Positions 20,819 to 33,062 of a DNA stretch of 64,000 bases are shown here, in pieces. The notes under the pieces were generated by a model. It ran no database searches. It had not been told where the DNA came from and was given only the letters and a program-made list of their open reading frames with translations. Position numbers and translations under genes: made by a program. Positions within the stretch are counted from its first letter, which is position 1, and every line of letters begins with the position of its first letter. The stretch lies in the NCBI RefSeq assembly GCF_000350225.1, contig NW_005179169.1, forward strand, positions 362,328 to 426,327, given 5' to 3'. Source of the stretch: Chondrus crispus. Lineage: Eukaryota; Rhodophyta; Florideophyceae; Gigartinales; Gigartinaceae.

Positions 20819-20980
20819 GCGTATAGAGTGAAACTTTCCGGAGAATAGCAAGTGGCTGTAATTACCATCAGCCAACCGAGCGTACCTCTTCTCGCAGCCT
20901 CGCTGCTCCGTAGTACTTAATACGGCACCGTGAGACTCTTGCCAGCCCCTCCTCTTGGCCATGTCTACTTCTCTTGCCCG
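20819..20980 (+). repeat. Second copy of the DIRS-like leader
   Basis: Matches 16537-16700 through TCCGGAGAATAGC, GTGGCTGTAATTAC, TCAGCCAACC and CTGCTCCGTAGTACTTA in the same order. Downstream sequence is unrelated. It may be the distal terminal repeat of the fossil or part of a second copy. Confidence 0.75.
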
Positions 20981-21151
20981 CCCAGCTCCGGCTGCACTGC
21001 CCTCTCTGTAGTTTCCTTTCTCATTCTGTCATTTTCCCTTTATGTTTTCTTTATGTTTTCCAGTTCGGTTCTAATGGTTTGCGAAGCCTTTCTGTGTCCC
21101 CTCTTAGCCGATGTCTCGTGACCGACCACAACTCATAAACTACGAATTAAC

Positions 21152-21210
21152 TCACAGTCCAGACCCAAAATGCGAGCGCTGCGAGGCGAAGGGGTGCTGA
21201 TAGCGGACAA
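21152..21210 (+). repeat. Copia LTR fragment
   Basis: CACAGTCCAGACCCAAAATG and GCGAGGCGAAGGGGTGCTGA align with the 3' LTR at 34932-34990 with scattered mismatches. A fossil scrap of the same LTR family as at 6846. Confidence 0.65.
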
Positions 21211-22138
21211 ATATTGGCGTTTGCTGAAGGAATTATGGACTGTAAGGCAATGTTCTAGAGTAATCTAGAAGCATCACAAACCGCCTGGGATATGAAAATA
21301 AACTTTCTGTGGTGAGCTAGACCTCGCTGTCAGCCCCACATATGTTACAAGTGTAATACACCAGCGCACATAGTGCGCGGTCCTTGCTGTAATGAGTACA
21401 TTTAGTGTACTCACTACCGAACACGTAGTTTTATTGGTAGTTTTGTATTTCTGCTGAGCTGTATAGGTTTTCACCGGAGCTACTAAGCCACGGTCTCCTG
21501 TGCCAGCCTAGCTAGTAGAACTCTATGTAAGGTCGAGTTGTAGTGGGCTTAGAGAATTAACCTCACCAAACATCAACGAAAAAGATTATCAACCTGAGGG
21601 AGTATTCTGTCAGAACGAACTAGCCGGACTATTGTTCACCTCTGACAGGCTGTCCCCCACGCCCATCGGGGGTTACCTTCGGACATCGGTGAGTATGTGT
21701 CTAATCCGAGTTTCCTTTTAAAGGGGCCCTTCCGACGCGCACCTATCAAGCTATCAAACGAGCTTTACGGTGTAACAGATGTGAGGCGGGGTTTTTCTAC
21801 ATTTGCACCTGAAAAGCTGAGACACAAATTCGAACACACACACGCACGCTTATACTGTAGCCCTTCGAGTACAGGCCCTTCCACTTCCACAGCAAGTCCC
21901 CTCGGCGAATGCAATCCATATGTGCTCATGAGGTGGGCCCTATTCATCTTGGTTTCGTGATCCGCTATCACTCCGCCCACAATTCGGTCGTTCCCAGCCT
22001 AGATCTTCTCTTTTTGTTCGTCCTTCACCGTAGGCGCAATCAAGGCCTTCAAAAAAGCCTTTTCGCCGCAACCTCTGCTTGCGCCGGCGGTGTAGACGTG
22101 ATCGACGCATAGCTAGAATTGCACTTTAGCACCTCAGT

Positions 22139-23110
22139 ATGTCGGCCTTTACAATTCTGTATGGGTCAGGTTCGGATCAGGCAATGATTATTGCGATGGG
22201 TTTCGACGACTTCAGGTTCAGTTACATATTTTTCAACTTTGAGTTGATGTATGAATGCTATTTGCCATATTCAGACGACGAATACCTCCGCAAACTACCT
22301 ACTCACAACATCCAACGCGGTAGACCGCGTTCAATGACTGTGTTACAGTTGTCGGGGCTTATGTTGGCATGGGGCCGTTGAAGAGGGTCGAATATGGTCC
22401 TTGCATTTTGTTTGGTATAACGTCGTCCGTATGTTCTATGTTTCTTCGTTGTGGTCGAAGACTTTTACTACGTGCTCTTTCGCAAGACGAAAAAGCAAAT
22501 TTTCAAATGCCCACAACTATGGAGATTGTGGAATTTAAAAATGCGATCCACGCAAAGTACTCTTTGCTTCAGAACGTGTACTGTGTGGACGATGGCCACA
22601 CGCTATATTTAGAGCACTCAGGAGATGCAGTGCTTCAAAACATGATCTGCAAAGGGTGGACACATGACCACTTTGTTGGCAATATTTTTGTCTTCGCCCC
22701 AAACGGAACAATTATTGCATAAGCGCTGAATGCACTCGGTTCAATACATGACTCCGTAATTGGTGAATGGGGAAAAGTTTGCTAGAGGTTGGTGCAAGTT
22801 TTAGAGCTAACCTTAGCATTGGCGTGGTAGAATCTGCATTCTCGAAGGGACAGTACAATTTTCTGATTAAGAGTTCACAAGATCCGTCGGGTCAGTTGGA
22901 TGGAAATTTGCAGTATTCTGCTATGTGGAGGTAGGCGACCTCAGTACGACGGGCAGCAGAGTGCGGAATGCAAGCACTGCAGGGATGCTTTCCGCGCTTG
23001 AAGGGTAGAATGTTATAAGAAAATAAGAGGGACAGAAATGTCATTTTAAACAGCATAGCTCTATTTCCTAATCTCCGAACACGCTTAGTTGGCCTAATTC
23101 AAATTCTTTA
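22139..23110 (+). pseudogene. PIF/Harbinger transposase remnant
   Basis: Readable blocks: LQLSGLMLAWGR, then in the next frame GITSSVCSMFLRCGRRLLLR, the first catalytic region NVYCVDDGHTLYLEHSGDAV, and GWTHDHFVGNIFVFAPNGTI. After a stop at 22720 the family pattern goes on (HDSVIGEWGKV, then ALQGCFPRLK near 22970 and NLRTRLVGLIQI near 23085). At least one frame change (near 22375) and several stops are present. It faces a SANT-like gene on the other strand, the usual two-gene set of a Harbinger element. Confidence 0.8.
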
Positions 23111-23194
23111 TTTCTTCATGCCCAACCTGTTCGTTGAAGCGAACTGCATGATACGTCTCTAAAGATTACTGTGGCGGCTCACCTGGCGAACCAT

Positions 23195-24098
23195 CTATGA
23201 GATTTCTCCAAGCGTCGCCATCATAAACATCTCCTTCATTTTGTTGTGGGGCGCCGTTTCTATCTCCCTCAACGCTCTCTCATCATTCCTGTTCGTCTTA
23301 CTCTCCTCTCGCTCCCCCTCCCACCTCAGGCTATCCTCCACCCTATTTTTCTGGCGTGGTTCATACTCTTGCCCCCTCCGTGCGTTATCCTGCATTATTT
23401 GGAAGCTTAAAAGCTCCATTAATTGACTTTCGGGGCCTTCAGGCGCAGGACGGACATTTCTTTTGCGAACTAAGGGCCGGGGTGAAGGCGTACAACGATC
23501 CATGCCTGACTGCACCTCTGCGCCACTGTTCTCACATGCATACTCCTCCGATGTGTATTTGGCGGTGTTGCTCGCTGTCCCGATCAAATTCACAACGTAT
23601 TCTTCATCTCCAATGTTGGCGCGCTCTGTCATTTTTGTCTAATATTTGTCGCTTTACGAACATCCTGCGCGCAAAGCTGGTCTCCGGTAGGCGTTCCTCT
23701 TCTGTGTACACTGGCAAATTTGCGCTTGAGAGAGTCCACGTCTCTGTTTTTTCTGGGTAATGCTGTTTGTGGATGCACATAGCATGTGCCCATTCCTCTC
23801 CGCCCACAAGCACGTTCTCCTCAAAAATTTCAAGAAGACTGTCCACCTCCGCCTGGGAATATCCGCCATCGCGCCCTGCCAGTTTCTTGCGTGAGTGACT
23901 GCTCTTACCACACCTTTTTCGTATTGGCGTGTTTAGTCTTTGTCGTTGTCCCCTCTTACTATTTCTTGTCTGTCCTACCTGTTGTGGACAAGATATGTCC
24001 TCCCAACGGTAAGGCAGGACAACAGCACTTGGGGCTGCAAGCAATCCGGCGGGATACGGCTCCGTGTTGCCGTTTTGGGCAGGCGTCTCACCAAGCAC
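23195..24098 (-). pseudogene. SANT/Myb-like accessory gene of the Harbinger element
   Basis: The 5' part (24098-23604) has a basic leader and a SANT-like helix pattern GYSQAEVDSLLEIFEENVLV with GGEEWAHAMCIHKQHYPEK. After a frame change near 23620 the second part reads MTERANIGDEEYVVNLIGT, then a charged stretch ending in coiled coil (REIETAPHNKMKEMF). In PIF/Harbinger elements this protein brings the transposase to the DNA ends and helps nuclear import. Convergent with the transposase remnant at 22139-23110, 85 bp apart, which makes them one element of about 2 kb or more. TIRs were not found. Confidence 0.65.
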
Positions 24099-24499
24099 GC
24101 CTACAGGGAGGCCTGGAGATCCCCCGTTGAGATGGTAGCACGCGGCATCGTGTTGTAGTCATGACTCATGGTCGGACCATACTCGTATGAGGGGTGATTC
24201 TGTACAAAGACGCAGGACGTCCTTGGCGTCGTTCGGTTCTGTGGCGTCGTTGGAGATAGGGGACGCTCAAGCGGCAACGGCATTTGGGTTGAGAGGGTGA
24301 GTAAGTGGTACAACCGATCGGTCAGCTTTCAACTGCCGCAGGCTTCCACAGGCCAGACAATCTTCATTCGCCCGATCGAGTAGCGATGCGGTCTGGTTAC
24401 TAGAAGCCTAAAAGCGGGTGAGCTATCTCAGGTGCGTTCGGCCATAGGATGCAAAGGAGTAGAGAAGTTGTAGAAACACAGACGACCGAGCGGACGTCG

Positions 24500-25170
24500 C
24501 TAAAAAGGCGAAACGACTGACAGCGCAGCACAAGGGGAAGGCCAAGCCGCGGGATCGAGGCGTCCAAGCGACGTTTGAGCACAGGAGCCCGAGCATATGG
24601 CAAACGGCAGGTGTTCAATCTTAAGGCGCGACAGAAGCGACTGGGCAGGCGTACCACGGGCGGCAGGATAGTTTGCGAAAAACAGGCGGCAAGGTGTACC
24701 ACGGAACAAACGAGGCCAAACAAACGGCGCAAACTAGTCGGCAAAGTGGACAGAGCAACACATGCTGCTGAGAAGATGGCGTGGCCCAACGAAAAACCAG
24801 ACTGCACGCCACAGGTAGCTAGGAGGACGGCGCTACACAGGCCAGGAGGATGACGAGACAAGAGCAGCCACGAGGACAGCGCCATAACGCGACAGAGGCG
24901 GCCAAGAGGACGGCCTAACACAAGATGCGGTACCAACAACGCAACACAAGGAGGTAGGATCGATGGCACCAAACACGCGGCAGTACCGACGCGGCAACAC
25001 AGGCGGTAGGATCGGTGGCGCAACACGGGGGGTAAGACCGACGCCGTAACACACGGGTCAGGACCGACGCCGTAACACGGGCGGTGGAGTCAGCGACGCA
25101 AAAATGGTGGTTAGATCAGTGGCGCTACACAAGCGGTATTAACGACGACGTAACACCGATGTTACAGCGA
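24500..25170. repeat. Degenerate minisatellite, period about 26 bp
   Basis: From about 24840 to 25170 units of 25-28 bp follow each other with a core CGCAACAC-GGCGGTAGGATCGGTGG-like pattern (for example starting at 24940, 25017, 25045 and 25072). Weaker copies run back to about 24500. Diverged units suggest an old array. The overlapping long frames are by-products of the repeat. Confidence 0.7.
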
Positions 25171-28100
25171 AACGATGTGGCAGATTAAAAAGCGCTATGT
25201 GGAGGGCACTGTTCCCGTAATGAGGGGATAAAGCGGCCGACAAAGTGACGCTTTGGAGAGATCGCTTGATCCTCAGTGATAACAGATGCATCAGGCGGCA
25301 GGAAATGTGTAACTTAGGAAGAGGGAGAGGAACGAAGAGACAGGGTGTACAACAAACAGGTGCTGTGGATAAATTCACGCACCAAAAGAGGAGAGGCAAA
25401 GGAAGAGAACGAAGAGCAAAGGCCGTGCGTTTCAACATTAGAGACAATGCAAAGTAACTGTATGAGGTCCAGGGATAAGTACAGGCGGCGGATTGAGGGT
25501 GAAGTCCGGAAGGTTTGCGGGAGGAAGGCATGTGGGCTATGTTCATTTTGGCGGGAGGGAAGCGACATATGTGCGCACACATTCAATTACATGCCGGGCC
25601 TGCGTCAACCGTTCTTGGAACTTGTGGACACAAATATTAGTTTTTAGCACCTGCTCCTACCCAAATTTGGGTGTATTGTACGCAAATCGTGATTTGAGTT
25701 TTAGGAAGCTCCCAGTGGCAAAGGGCGCGTTAGGTATAAAATATCCGCTCCCGACGGCAGAAAGAGCAGGACAGCGGCATGAGAATTACGAGCAAATTAA
25801 TTGCAAACGGGGAAACGCGTGGGAGCGGAAGCGGGGGCGGTTCATAAGCTATGTGTGGCAGAAGGCGAAGAAGGCAAGATGTGGCATTGGACACATGCTG
25901 ACTACGGACGTAATTCTTAGTAAGTGTTAGCCAGTTTACAACGGACGCGAGGGCAGACGACAGCATAGCATTCAAGCGGCAGTAGAGCATATCAATGAAA
26001 GATGGACAGGCAGAAGCCTAGCTTCTTTGCTGACCTATTCATCTTCCTCTTTATCACCACAACCAACCCTCAACACGTTACCTCAGAATTATCATACCTG
26101 ACCTGTGGCTGTAGACGACAAGCATCGGATCCCTGACCCAATCATGACTATCCCTTTTTCAGTTATGGGTCCTGCCCTTTCCTCTGTGCAAGCATCGATG
26201 TCCACCCCGCTAAAACTGACTGGAATAACGGACAAGTACCAGTGGGGCACGGACGTCAAGACATAGGCACAAGTCGTCAAGCCATATGCGATGGGAGGTG
26301 ACCACAGGGCAAAAGGAATGCTTAACGCCCTAGGCCTGACGATGTTATCTCTCTCTTCAACGGGATCAACGCAACATCGTCCACAACGCAGCACAGTGCC
26401 AAGGGATTACGCTCAACCTGTATGACGATACGGAATCAGGGAACTTGACGGATTCAGCGAAGGTTCGGTTCAAGCATGTCGAAAACATTTTTCAGCTCGT
26501 TGCCAAAGATTCCCAAACAGACGGCATTCGACGTCTCGTGAGAGTCTCGCAAGATCTTCATCAGGGCATCCCCGGCAATGAAGGGAAGCCGCACATTTTT
26601 GCCAGTAAATTTCAAGGAACGGCGAAGCAGCATACAAACATTTGCAGTGCCGCACAAGGAGCGACCTAAAGCCAGAAATTTGCCATCCTATTGCTTGAGA
26701 ACGCGAAACTCGAGTCTTCTACCTTCAATTACATCCTCACGCAACTCATTTCCACGTCTGCAGCTAGGAATGACTCAGTCTCGACTGCTGCAATGAACAT
26801 GACACTTAAACAATCGAAACCTTCTTGACCAAAGCAAAGCAACCACAGAAGCGATTAACACATGGAGGATTCAACTTCACAACCGTCCATGACTACCGGC
26901 TGCAGAAGCTCCTCGATCAAACTAAAAATATGGCGATGACGACGAGAATCACAGCTGAGAATGCCTAAAAGCTTTTGGCGAGCTTGTAAATCAATGACCG
27001 CTCTTCGTACTCCATCACTCTGGACGACGCTGTGGAGGCACTCTGCGATATCAGAGCGGATGAGAGGAAACCGGAGGGTGAAGCGGAAAAGAAAGGTGCG
27101 ATGATGACCCCCCCGGCACAGAGATGAAAAGGGACAGCAAAGGCGTAGCCTATAAAAAGATGGGTCACTGGAAAGGAGATTTCGTATGCGAAGAGCATCC
27201 CATGCACCACCAGTGGTTAGCAAACAAGGAGGGTAAGAAGTTAGTTTCGAAAATGACGCGACGGCTACCAAGAAAAGAGCAGCTCATATTTTCAGTAGAG
27301 GGTTTGACAGGGCTCCAGGTCGACTCCAACCCCATCTTCGATGAAGGAGCCCCCACCCCCACTACAGGTATCCACAACGCGGCCACATTATGCGACATCC
27401 TTGGAATCCCGCTTATATTGGATGCACCCCGCGAACAATATGAGCACGGCTGGGGACAAGAGTGTCATGATGCACGCCTCATCACCGCAACATGGACGTT
27501 AACTTTTCATGAATCGATATGGACACCGGATTGCACTCACATTTGACCTTGTACGCGGCTAATCACCTCTTATAATAGGCCTTGACGTAACGCAATATGC
27601 GAACATCATCAACAGCGAAATCCCGCGATACATCTCGATCAAGCGTCCCACGGACACGAGGACCCTGGCACTCTTCACCTACATTACCACCGAAGGCAGC
27701 GATGGTAAAACGCAGCGATTTCGACTGGAGATATCCCCGCGCAAACATTCATCCAGCACCAGTCTCATGGGAAAAAGTAGCACGCTAGGGAGGCGAACAT
27801 ATCTAGCTTTCTCTAAAAAGATTCACTGCATCACACATGCCAATACAGACGAGATCAAGCACATACGCAACAATGCGGTAATTCTTGAGAAAGCGCCTTC
27901 GAGAGCGATCGACATTGGCAATTGTGAGTGCAAAATATGTGAAAGTAACGGGAGGGCAGCAGGCATGCCCAAAGTATCCCTCACCCACGTTAATTCCGCG
28001 TTCAACCAAGAGATACAGAGAGATTTTACCCATTGCGATATTCGTCGCACTCATTACGCACTCATCAACATGGCGGATAGAGGTACGGCGTGGACAGAAA

Positions 28101-28878
28101 TGCGTATCGTGGAGAGGCAGGATATGAACAGGATGGAAAGCAGTGTGGAGCGCTACTGGTTATGCGTACATGGAGCTCCAGGCACACTTTCCGGAGATGA
28201 CGACTGCGAAAAACCAAACTTCCACACGTTCTTGAAGCAACACAGCATCTTGAACTGGCCACCTCCGGCACGGCGTCACAACAAGCTTGGGTGCGTAGAG
28301 CGCAAAAACCAAACGGTCAATGCGATAATTCGGAACTTGGACAACTAAATTACGGATGCCAATGCCGGCACGATTGTAGCTCGCGCTGTATTCCCTTCAA
28401 ATATCTTTTCTGGATCCAGAAAGTTGAATTCATTCCACCTCACGAAAGCTTACACATCATTGATCGTAGGTGTACTAATGTCGCGCGTTACTTCGAAATT
28501 ACGCGAGGCCCATAAGGAGCAAGCGGCAACTCTCGCTATTCAAACTCTCTTGCATAGTAAGAACCCCACTGAACTACCGAGCAACATCATGCAACCAGGT
28601 GACCCAGTATGGATGTAGTACGAAACATCTAGTAAGGCCAAAGAAGGGAGTGGTGTAAAGCATCAGGTGTGAATGCGTAACAGCACCGTTTCTTAGCGCG
28701 ACGTTCGACAAAAGAGACTCCGATGAGGGTTGCGTATGATGACATTCGCGTGGCACCACATAGTCAACTCACACAGGACCTTATGTTCCAAATATTCAAA
28801 GAGGCACTAGCGGCAGACGACAGGGAATCAATTGCGGCAGACGACAGCAACTTGTCACAATAACACGCGGAAGCAATG

Positions 28879-29481
28879 TGTAGTACAATTTCCAAGTGGT
28901 GCTACTGTTCTAAGCGGGAGAGAGGGTCCCCACCCGGGTACAGTAGTAACATGTAACCGATACCGTTGACACGTGGGCAGCACGTGGTTGAGTGGCCACG
29001 TGGGCGACCCACGTGTAGTTAGTGGCGCCAGCTAGTGCAGGTGTGCCCGTGGTGCGCGACCAATCGATGGGTTAGTACAGTAGTTTAATTTTTAGTTACC
29101 GTAAGCTACAGTAAGCTGGCTACAGTATGTAAAGCTACTGTAGTCCATCTGGTGCCACGGCCTTACTAGGGGGTATAAGAAAGGGGGGCACCGGGCTGGA
29201 GGTATACTGAGGCAAGCACGCCTCCCTTTAGTCCATACTCTAGTCCTTTTCCGGTACGGTTAGTAATCTACCTCAGGTTTCCAGTTCGCCAGCGGTCGTA
29301 CTGCTCTACAACCCGGTACGACTGCGCGTGTCCATTGTAGTTTACCTCCCTCGCCCAGTGCTCCTACCGATTCGGGTATTCCTACTTGTCGCTCCAGTGT
29401 AGAGGTCCCCCAGGCTCCCTTATTTTATGTTCGTCCTGTCCGTTCCCGTTTTCGGATTTGCAACTCTACAGTTGTACCACA
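28879..29481 (+). mobile_element. Solo LTR, family A, in the copia fossil
   Basis: 603 bp with inverted ends TGTAGTACAA and TTGTACCACA and a perfect 5-bp duplication CAATG (28874-28878, 29482-29486). A TATAAGA box follows GGGGG at 29167. No coding sequence. The perfect duplication and well-matched ends suggest a fairly recent insertion relative to the copia host. Confidence 0.9.
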
Positions 29482-29712
29482 CAATGCACGAAAAAGTGAG
29501 TGAAATTGCATATTGTACGTATTGAATACGATTTATCGGACAGGGGGTAGGATCAAGAGATGGGGATGAAGCTCTTCAAGGTACAGGGGGTCCCACGCAA
29601 TAGTGCTATACTGGAACGGACCTCGACATATGGCACTATTGCGTGAGTGGCATTATACTGAAAGCACCAAAACACAATCATTTACATACAGTTGTGTCCT
29701 GTTTGAAGCGCG

Positions 29713-29770
29713 CTTCAAAGCCTTGCGTCTCTGATCGCTCGCGAGCGATCAGAGACGCAAGGCTTTGAAG
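29713..29770. repeat. Perfect 58-bp palindrome without spacer
   Basis: 29713-29741 and 29742-29770 are exact inverted copies, centre CTCGCGAG. It stands at the border between the AT-rich end of the pogo/Tigger element and the GC-rich insert. Confidence 0.96.
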
Positions 29771-29811
29771 GGGAATTCTAATGTACCTCTCAACAGGCTA
29801 CACTCGCGAAC

Positions 29812-30270
29812 GTCCGTGCCTCTCCCTGTCCGCTCTCTCCTCCCTTGCACCCGCTCTCACCCTCTACCCCTGCGACGCCCCGCCCAGATCTTCTCTGTTG
29901 AAGTCAAACAGCAGATCCCGTGCCCGCTGTAGGTGATGGGGCGCTACGTGCTCTACGACATGTGCAGCGGGACCGGCCTGCGCCTCACAGCGTCTAGCCC
30001 GCGCGCCGCGCTGGCCAAGAGCTTCATGGATGTGAGGCGATGCGTCGAAGCCGTACAACAGCGCCTGCTCTGGCCGCTGGAGGCATAACGACGCTGGCAC
30101 GACGCCGCAGCCATGTGCCCAGCTGGTCGCCTGCGGTGCGTTGTGTGTCCGAAGTGCGGCGTGTGGCCACGTTGCGCGAAGGGAGAAGGTCGCCGAGGAT
30201 GCTCCAGCGGTACCCCAGGTGCATACACGCTCTACCCCAGGTGAATACCCATTGCGGAGGGATTCCAAAA
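29812..30270 (+). pseudogene. GC-rich host-like fragment inside the pogo/Tigger element
   Basis: About 460 bp with GC content far above the rest of the element. One plus frame from ATG 29937 reads MGRYVLYDMCSGTGLRLTAS, then RAALAKSFMDVRRCVEAVQQ and ends LLWPLEA at a TAA near 30087. LYDMCSGTGL resembles the glycine-rich motif I of SAM-dependent methyltransferases, but the match is short. The most likely origin is a captured host gene piece; the gene is not identified. Confidence 0.45.
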
Positions 30271-30339
30271 CATCGCTGAAGTCCTTTAATGTGCGTGGCG
30301 TGTATAGCGAACAACGAAGAGCTCGTTATTTCATTTGTT

Positions 30340-32110
30340 AGGGAAGAAGTCGTTAATAACAGCCTGCTTAGCGGCTGCATTTTTTGATGTCTCTCTTGCG
30401 GCTATGAAAGCCTTCTTCGCCTTACGTAGATACATAGAGGCCTCTGACACATTACAATTATACGCTGAAGACTCCACAGTACTGAACATCTCTGCGATTT
30501 GCAAAGAACTGGGAACCGCTTGCACCACTGTTCTATTATTTGTATCACTGTCTGCGTCATCAGTGGAGAATATGGCTGCATTCCAAGTCTCGAAACTGTC
30601 CTGTAATAAGTCATCCATTGCGTCGTTTACAATTCCTTCTCGCACAGCGCCATGCTCTTCGACATCAATCCATCCCTCTATAGCATCACTTCATAAATGA
30701 GAATCGCGATAAATACCTAACCAATCATCGTTGGACACATTCAGGCTTAGACATTTCATCATTGATGTGATGTCATAAAGTACTTTCTTCTCAACTGTTA
30801 TACGACGTGATCTCATCTTCCCATGTTCTGCCGTTAATGTGGCCTGGATTTCTAACGACAAAACGTCGGATTTCACCCAGCAACGTGCAATTGTTTGCTA
30901 GGTGACATCCTTCCAGGTATCGAACACCATCCCTGCCACGTCGAGCATATGAGGGTCATATCCCTCCCGAATGCCTTTCGTGCCCGGTTTCATTTTTTTG
31001 TTGGTGTCTCTCTTCTCCACGCGCTGCTCAATGTCAATCACAATTTGTTTCAACATGTGGTGCCTGTACTTACTTTTCCATGATGAAATGATACCCAGAT
31101 CCATCGGCTGGTGAACTGCAGTACAATTTGGGGGAAGGGTGACAATTTCTATTTGCCCTGTATGGTCAACTATGTCAGTGCCGTTTGGACCGCAGTTGTC
31201 CATAACAAGTATAACGGGCTTAGATGTTCTCTTCCTTATGAAAGGAACAAAGACATTATAGAACCATTTCTTAAATGTTACAGAATCCGAGCATGCATTA
31301 CGTTGACTGAAGTAAGGGACAGGGGGATCACCCAGCCAAAAGCACCGGGGATTCTTGGCTTTGCCGATTATTGCCATCAGCAGCTTGCATGTACCATCCG
31401 CATTCGTCCCAACATACGCCGTGATCCTGTCTTTCGCACTCATTCCCTTGGTACCACGAACCGACGCCTTGTTTTCATAAATGCCTATATATGTGCGTCT
31501 GGGAAGAAGTTTAAAATAAACCAGTCTCGTCCACGTTGTATATATTTTGCAATTCATATTCGCGATGCTTGGCCCTCAATGTAGCAATACCCGCTGCAAC
31601 GCCTGAAATGTCAACACTACCGGCCTCGCCATGGAGGGCGACAGAGCGCAAGCGATGTCTCTTGACAAATTTGTCTGTCCATCCGCGTGAAGCAGAAAAC
31701 TGACGGAGGGCACATGCTTGTGACTCAGGTAGATCTTTACGTAATAATTTGTCTCGCAAGTGTATTGCTTTTGCAGCAATAATATTATGCATGACGGACA
31801 TTTTGGCGGAACGGGCAAGAGATATGAAGGACATAATGCCGGATTCCAGTACAGGGAATGGAGCCTCCCTCACAGTCTTTGCTGTGAAGGAAACGTTCGC
31901 GGTTTGTGCTTTCTTCGTAAGTGATTCAAGATTTGTAGCACTATTTGGTACAGTGCGCCGCGAGACTAAATATTTTTTCATGATGTGGTGGGGGGAGTGA
32001 CCGATTTTGAGTAGGCGACCGGCCTCAATTTTTTCATTAAGGGTGAGTCGCGTGCGAGAAGTTCGAGAGTAATTGAGATGCGAGCGTGGTTCTTGAGTGG
32101 GAGGTCCCAT
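30340..32110 (-). pseudogene. Tigger/Jerky-like DDE transposase, frame-shifted
   Basis: Start near ATG 32110. An N-terminal HTH region (RLTLNEKIEAGRLLKIG) and a CENP-B-type second HTH (ALRQFSASRGWTDKFVKRHR) precede the catalytic core: first Asp in NVDETGLF, second in VILVMDNCGPNG, third in AVHQPMDLGIISSWK. A frame change near 31530 falls at the first Asp motif, and a stop near 30896 separates the core from the C-terminal part, which ends VINDFFPNK at 30335. The triad residues are all still readable, so inactivation seems mild. Contained in the element 29584-32361. Confidence 0.87.
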
Positions 32111-32395
32111 AACGGTTCAAAAGTTGTTTTCAATGTGTCTCTCAGCAAGCGATACAATGGGGTTTCGCTTATGGACAAAACAGATGAGTTTTCGTCACTC
32201 CGCTTTCCGCCGTCGCACCTTCGACTCTGCAGTCCTGCTTCTACTGAAGCCACACGTGTATGAACACGTGTAGGAAGTATAATAACTGTGCCATGGCGTT
32301 TTGCATAGCACTAATGCGTGGGAGGCACTACTCAAAGTGGCACTATTGCGCAACCCCCCTGTATGTCTGATACTCCCACTCCCTCTGCTCAATTT

Positions 32396-33062
32396 TGTAG
32401 TATAACCCCCCCTGGGAGCCTTTATTTAGATTAGATCAAGAACAGGATCAGATACTGTAGAGCCCGACGCTCTACAGTACCACGGCGCGTGTCCACGTCT
32501 ACACCACCGGTACGGAGGACACGTGCATACACGTGCACACGTGTACCGCGCACGAACGAAGTGTGCGCACACACGGGTACTACGTGTACTGTCAGCCTCG
32601 ACACAGCTGACAGTATTAAATTATAGTACCAAGGTACTGTAGTGTTCGGTTATGTTACTTTGAATATTAAATATGGAGCGGACCGGCGGCGGTGAGGAGG
32701 ACACGCACGGACTTGTCCACTACCGATCGCCTAGGGGCGACTCCCAGCTTATTCTAAGGCGCGCATACCGTTCAGCGCGCGTTAGAAGGGTCCCAGCGGG
32801 TAGAGGACGCGCCCGCATGACCGCGAGCCTAGATCCGCCTCTGCCCGTCAGCGCTGTATCGCTACCCAGCGCTGCTACGGGGCTTCGAGGAGTAGATCGG
32901 CCCGCGGGGGCGGGCGTGCTCGGCCGTCCTCGCTCTACTACACTACCCGGTCCCGCTGCCCGGTCTCGTTAGCTGGCGTTCTGCTTCCCCGTCTTCTCGC
33001 CCTCCACGGTCTCTCCCTGAACTGCGCATACACCTCTCCCTGTGGGGGTGTTTATGCTACAT
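32396..33062 (-). mobile_element. Solo LTR, family C, reversed, in the copia fossil
   Basis: 667 bp, begins (plus strand) TGTAGTATAACC and ends TTTATGCTACA. Homologous to 56254-56868 and to the split copy at 35103-39179. The flanking pentamers AATTT and TATTG agree at only three of five positions, so this copy is either older or was altered by recombination. Confidence 0.82.

Larger units (their letters stand above)
19625..22130. other. 2.5 kb without a recognised gene; repeat scraps
   Basis: A short acidic minus-strand peptide (19850-19694, MPSRSSVPYAASELEMLEEQ..., then a DE-rich run) looks like a transposase or host gene end but is not recognised. 20819-20980 repeats the DIRS-like leader at 16537-16700. 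21152-21210 matches part of the copia LTR (34932-34990). 21384-21416 contains a small inverted repeat around GAGTACA / TGTACTC. Nothing else is supported. Confidence 0.5.
29584..32361 (-). mobile_element. Pogo/Tigger DNA transposon with TIRs and TA duplication
   Basis: Left end CAGGGGGTCCCACGCAATAG and right end (read inward) CAGGGGGGTTGCGCAATAGT are inverted copies; TA stands at 29582-29583 and 32362-32363. Inside are a Tigger-like transposase on the minus strand (30340-32110), a perfect 58-bp palindrome (29713-29770) and a GC-rich piece of host type (29812-30270). 2778 bp, inserted in the copia fossil between its integrase and reverse transcriptase parts. Confidence 0.9.

Noticed and set aside
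24400-25054. 208-codon cysteine-rich minus-strand frame
   Set aside because: It is a by-product of the 26-bp minisatellite.
24940-25170. CRISPR-like array
   Set aside because: Repeat units are contiguous and diverged, with no unique spacers, and the organism is eukaryotic.
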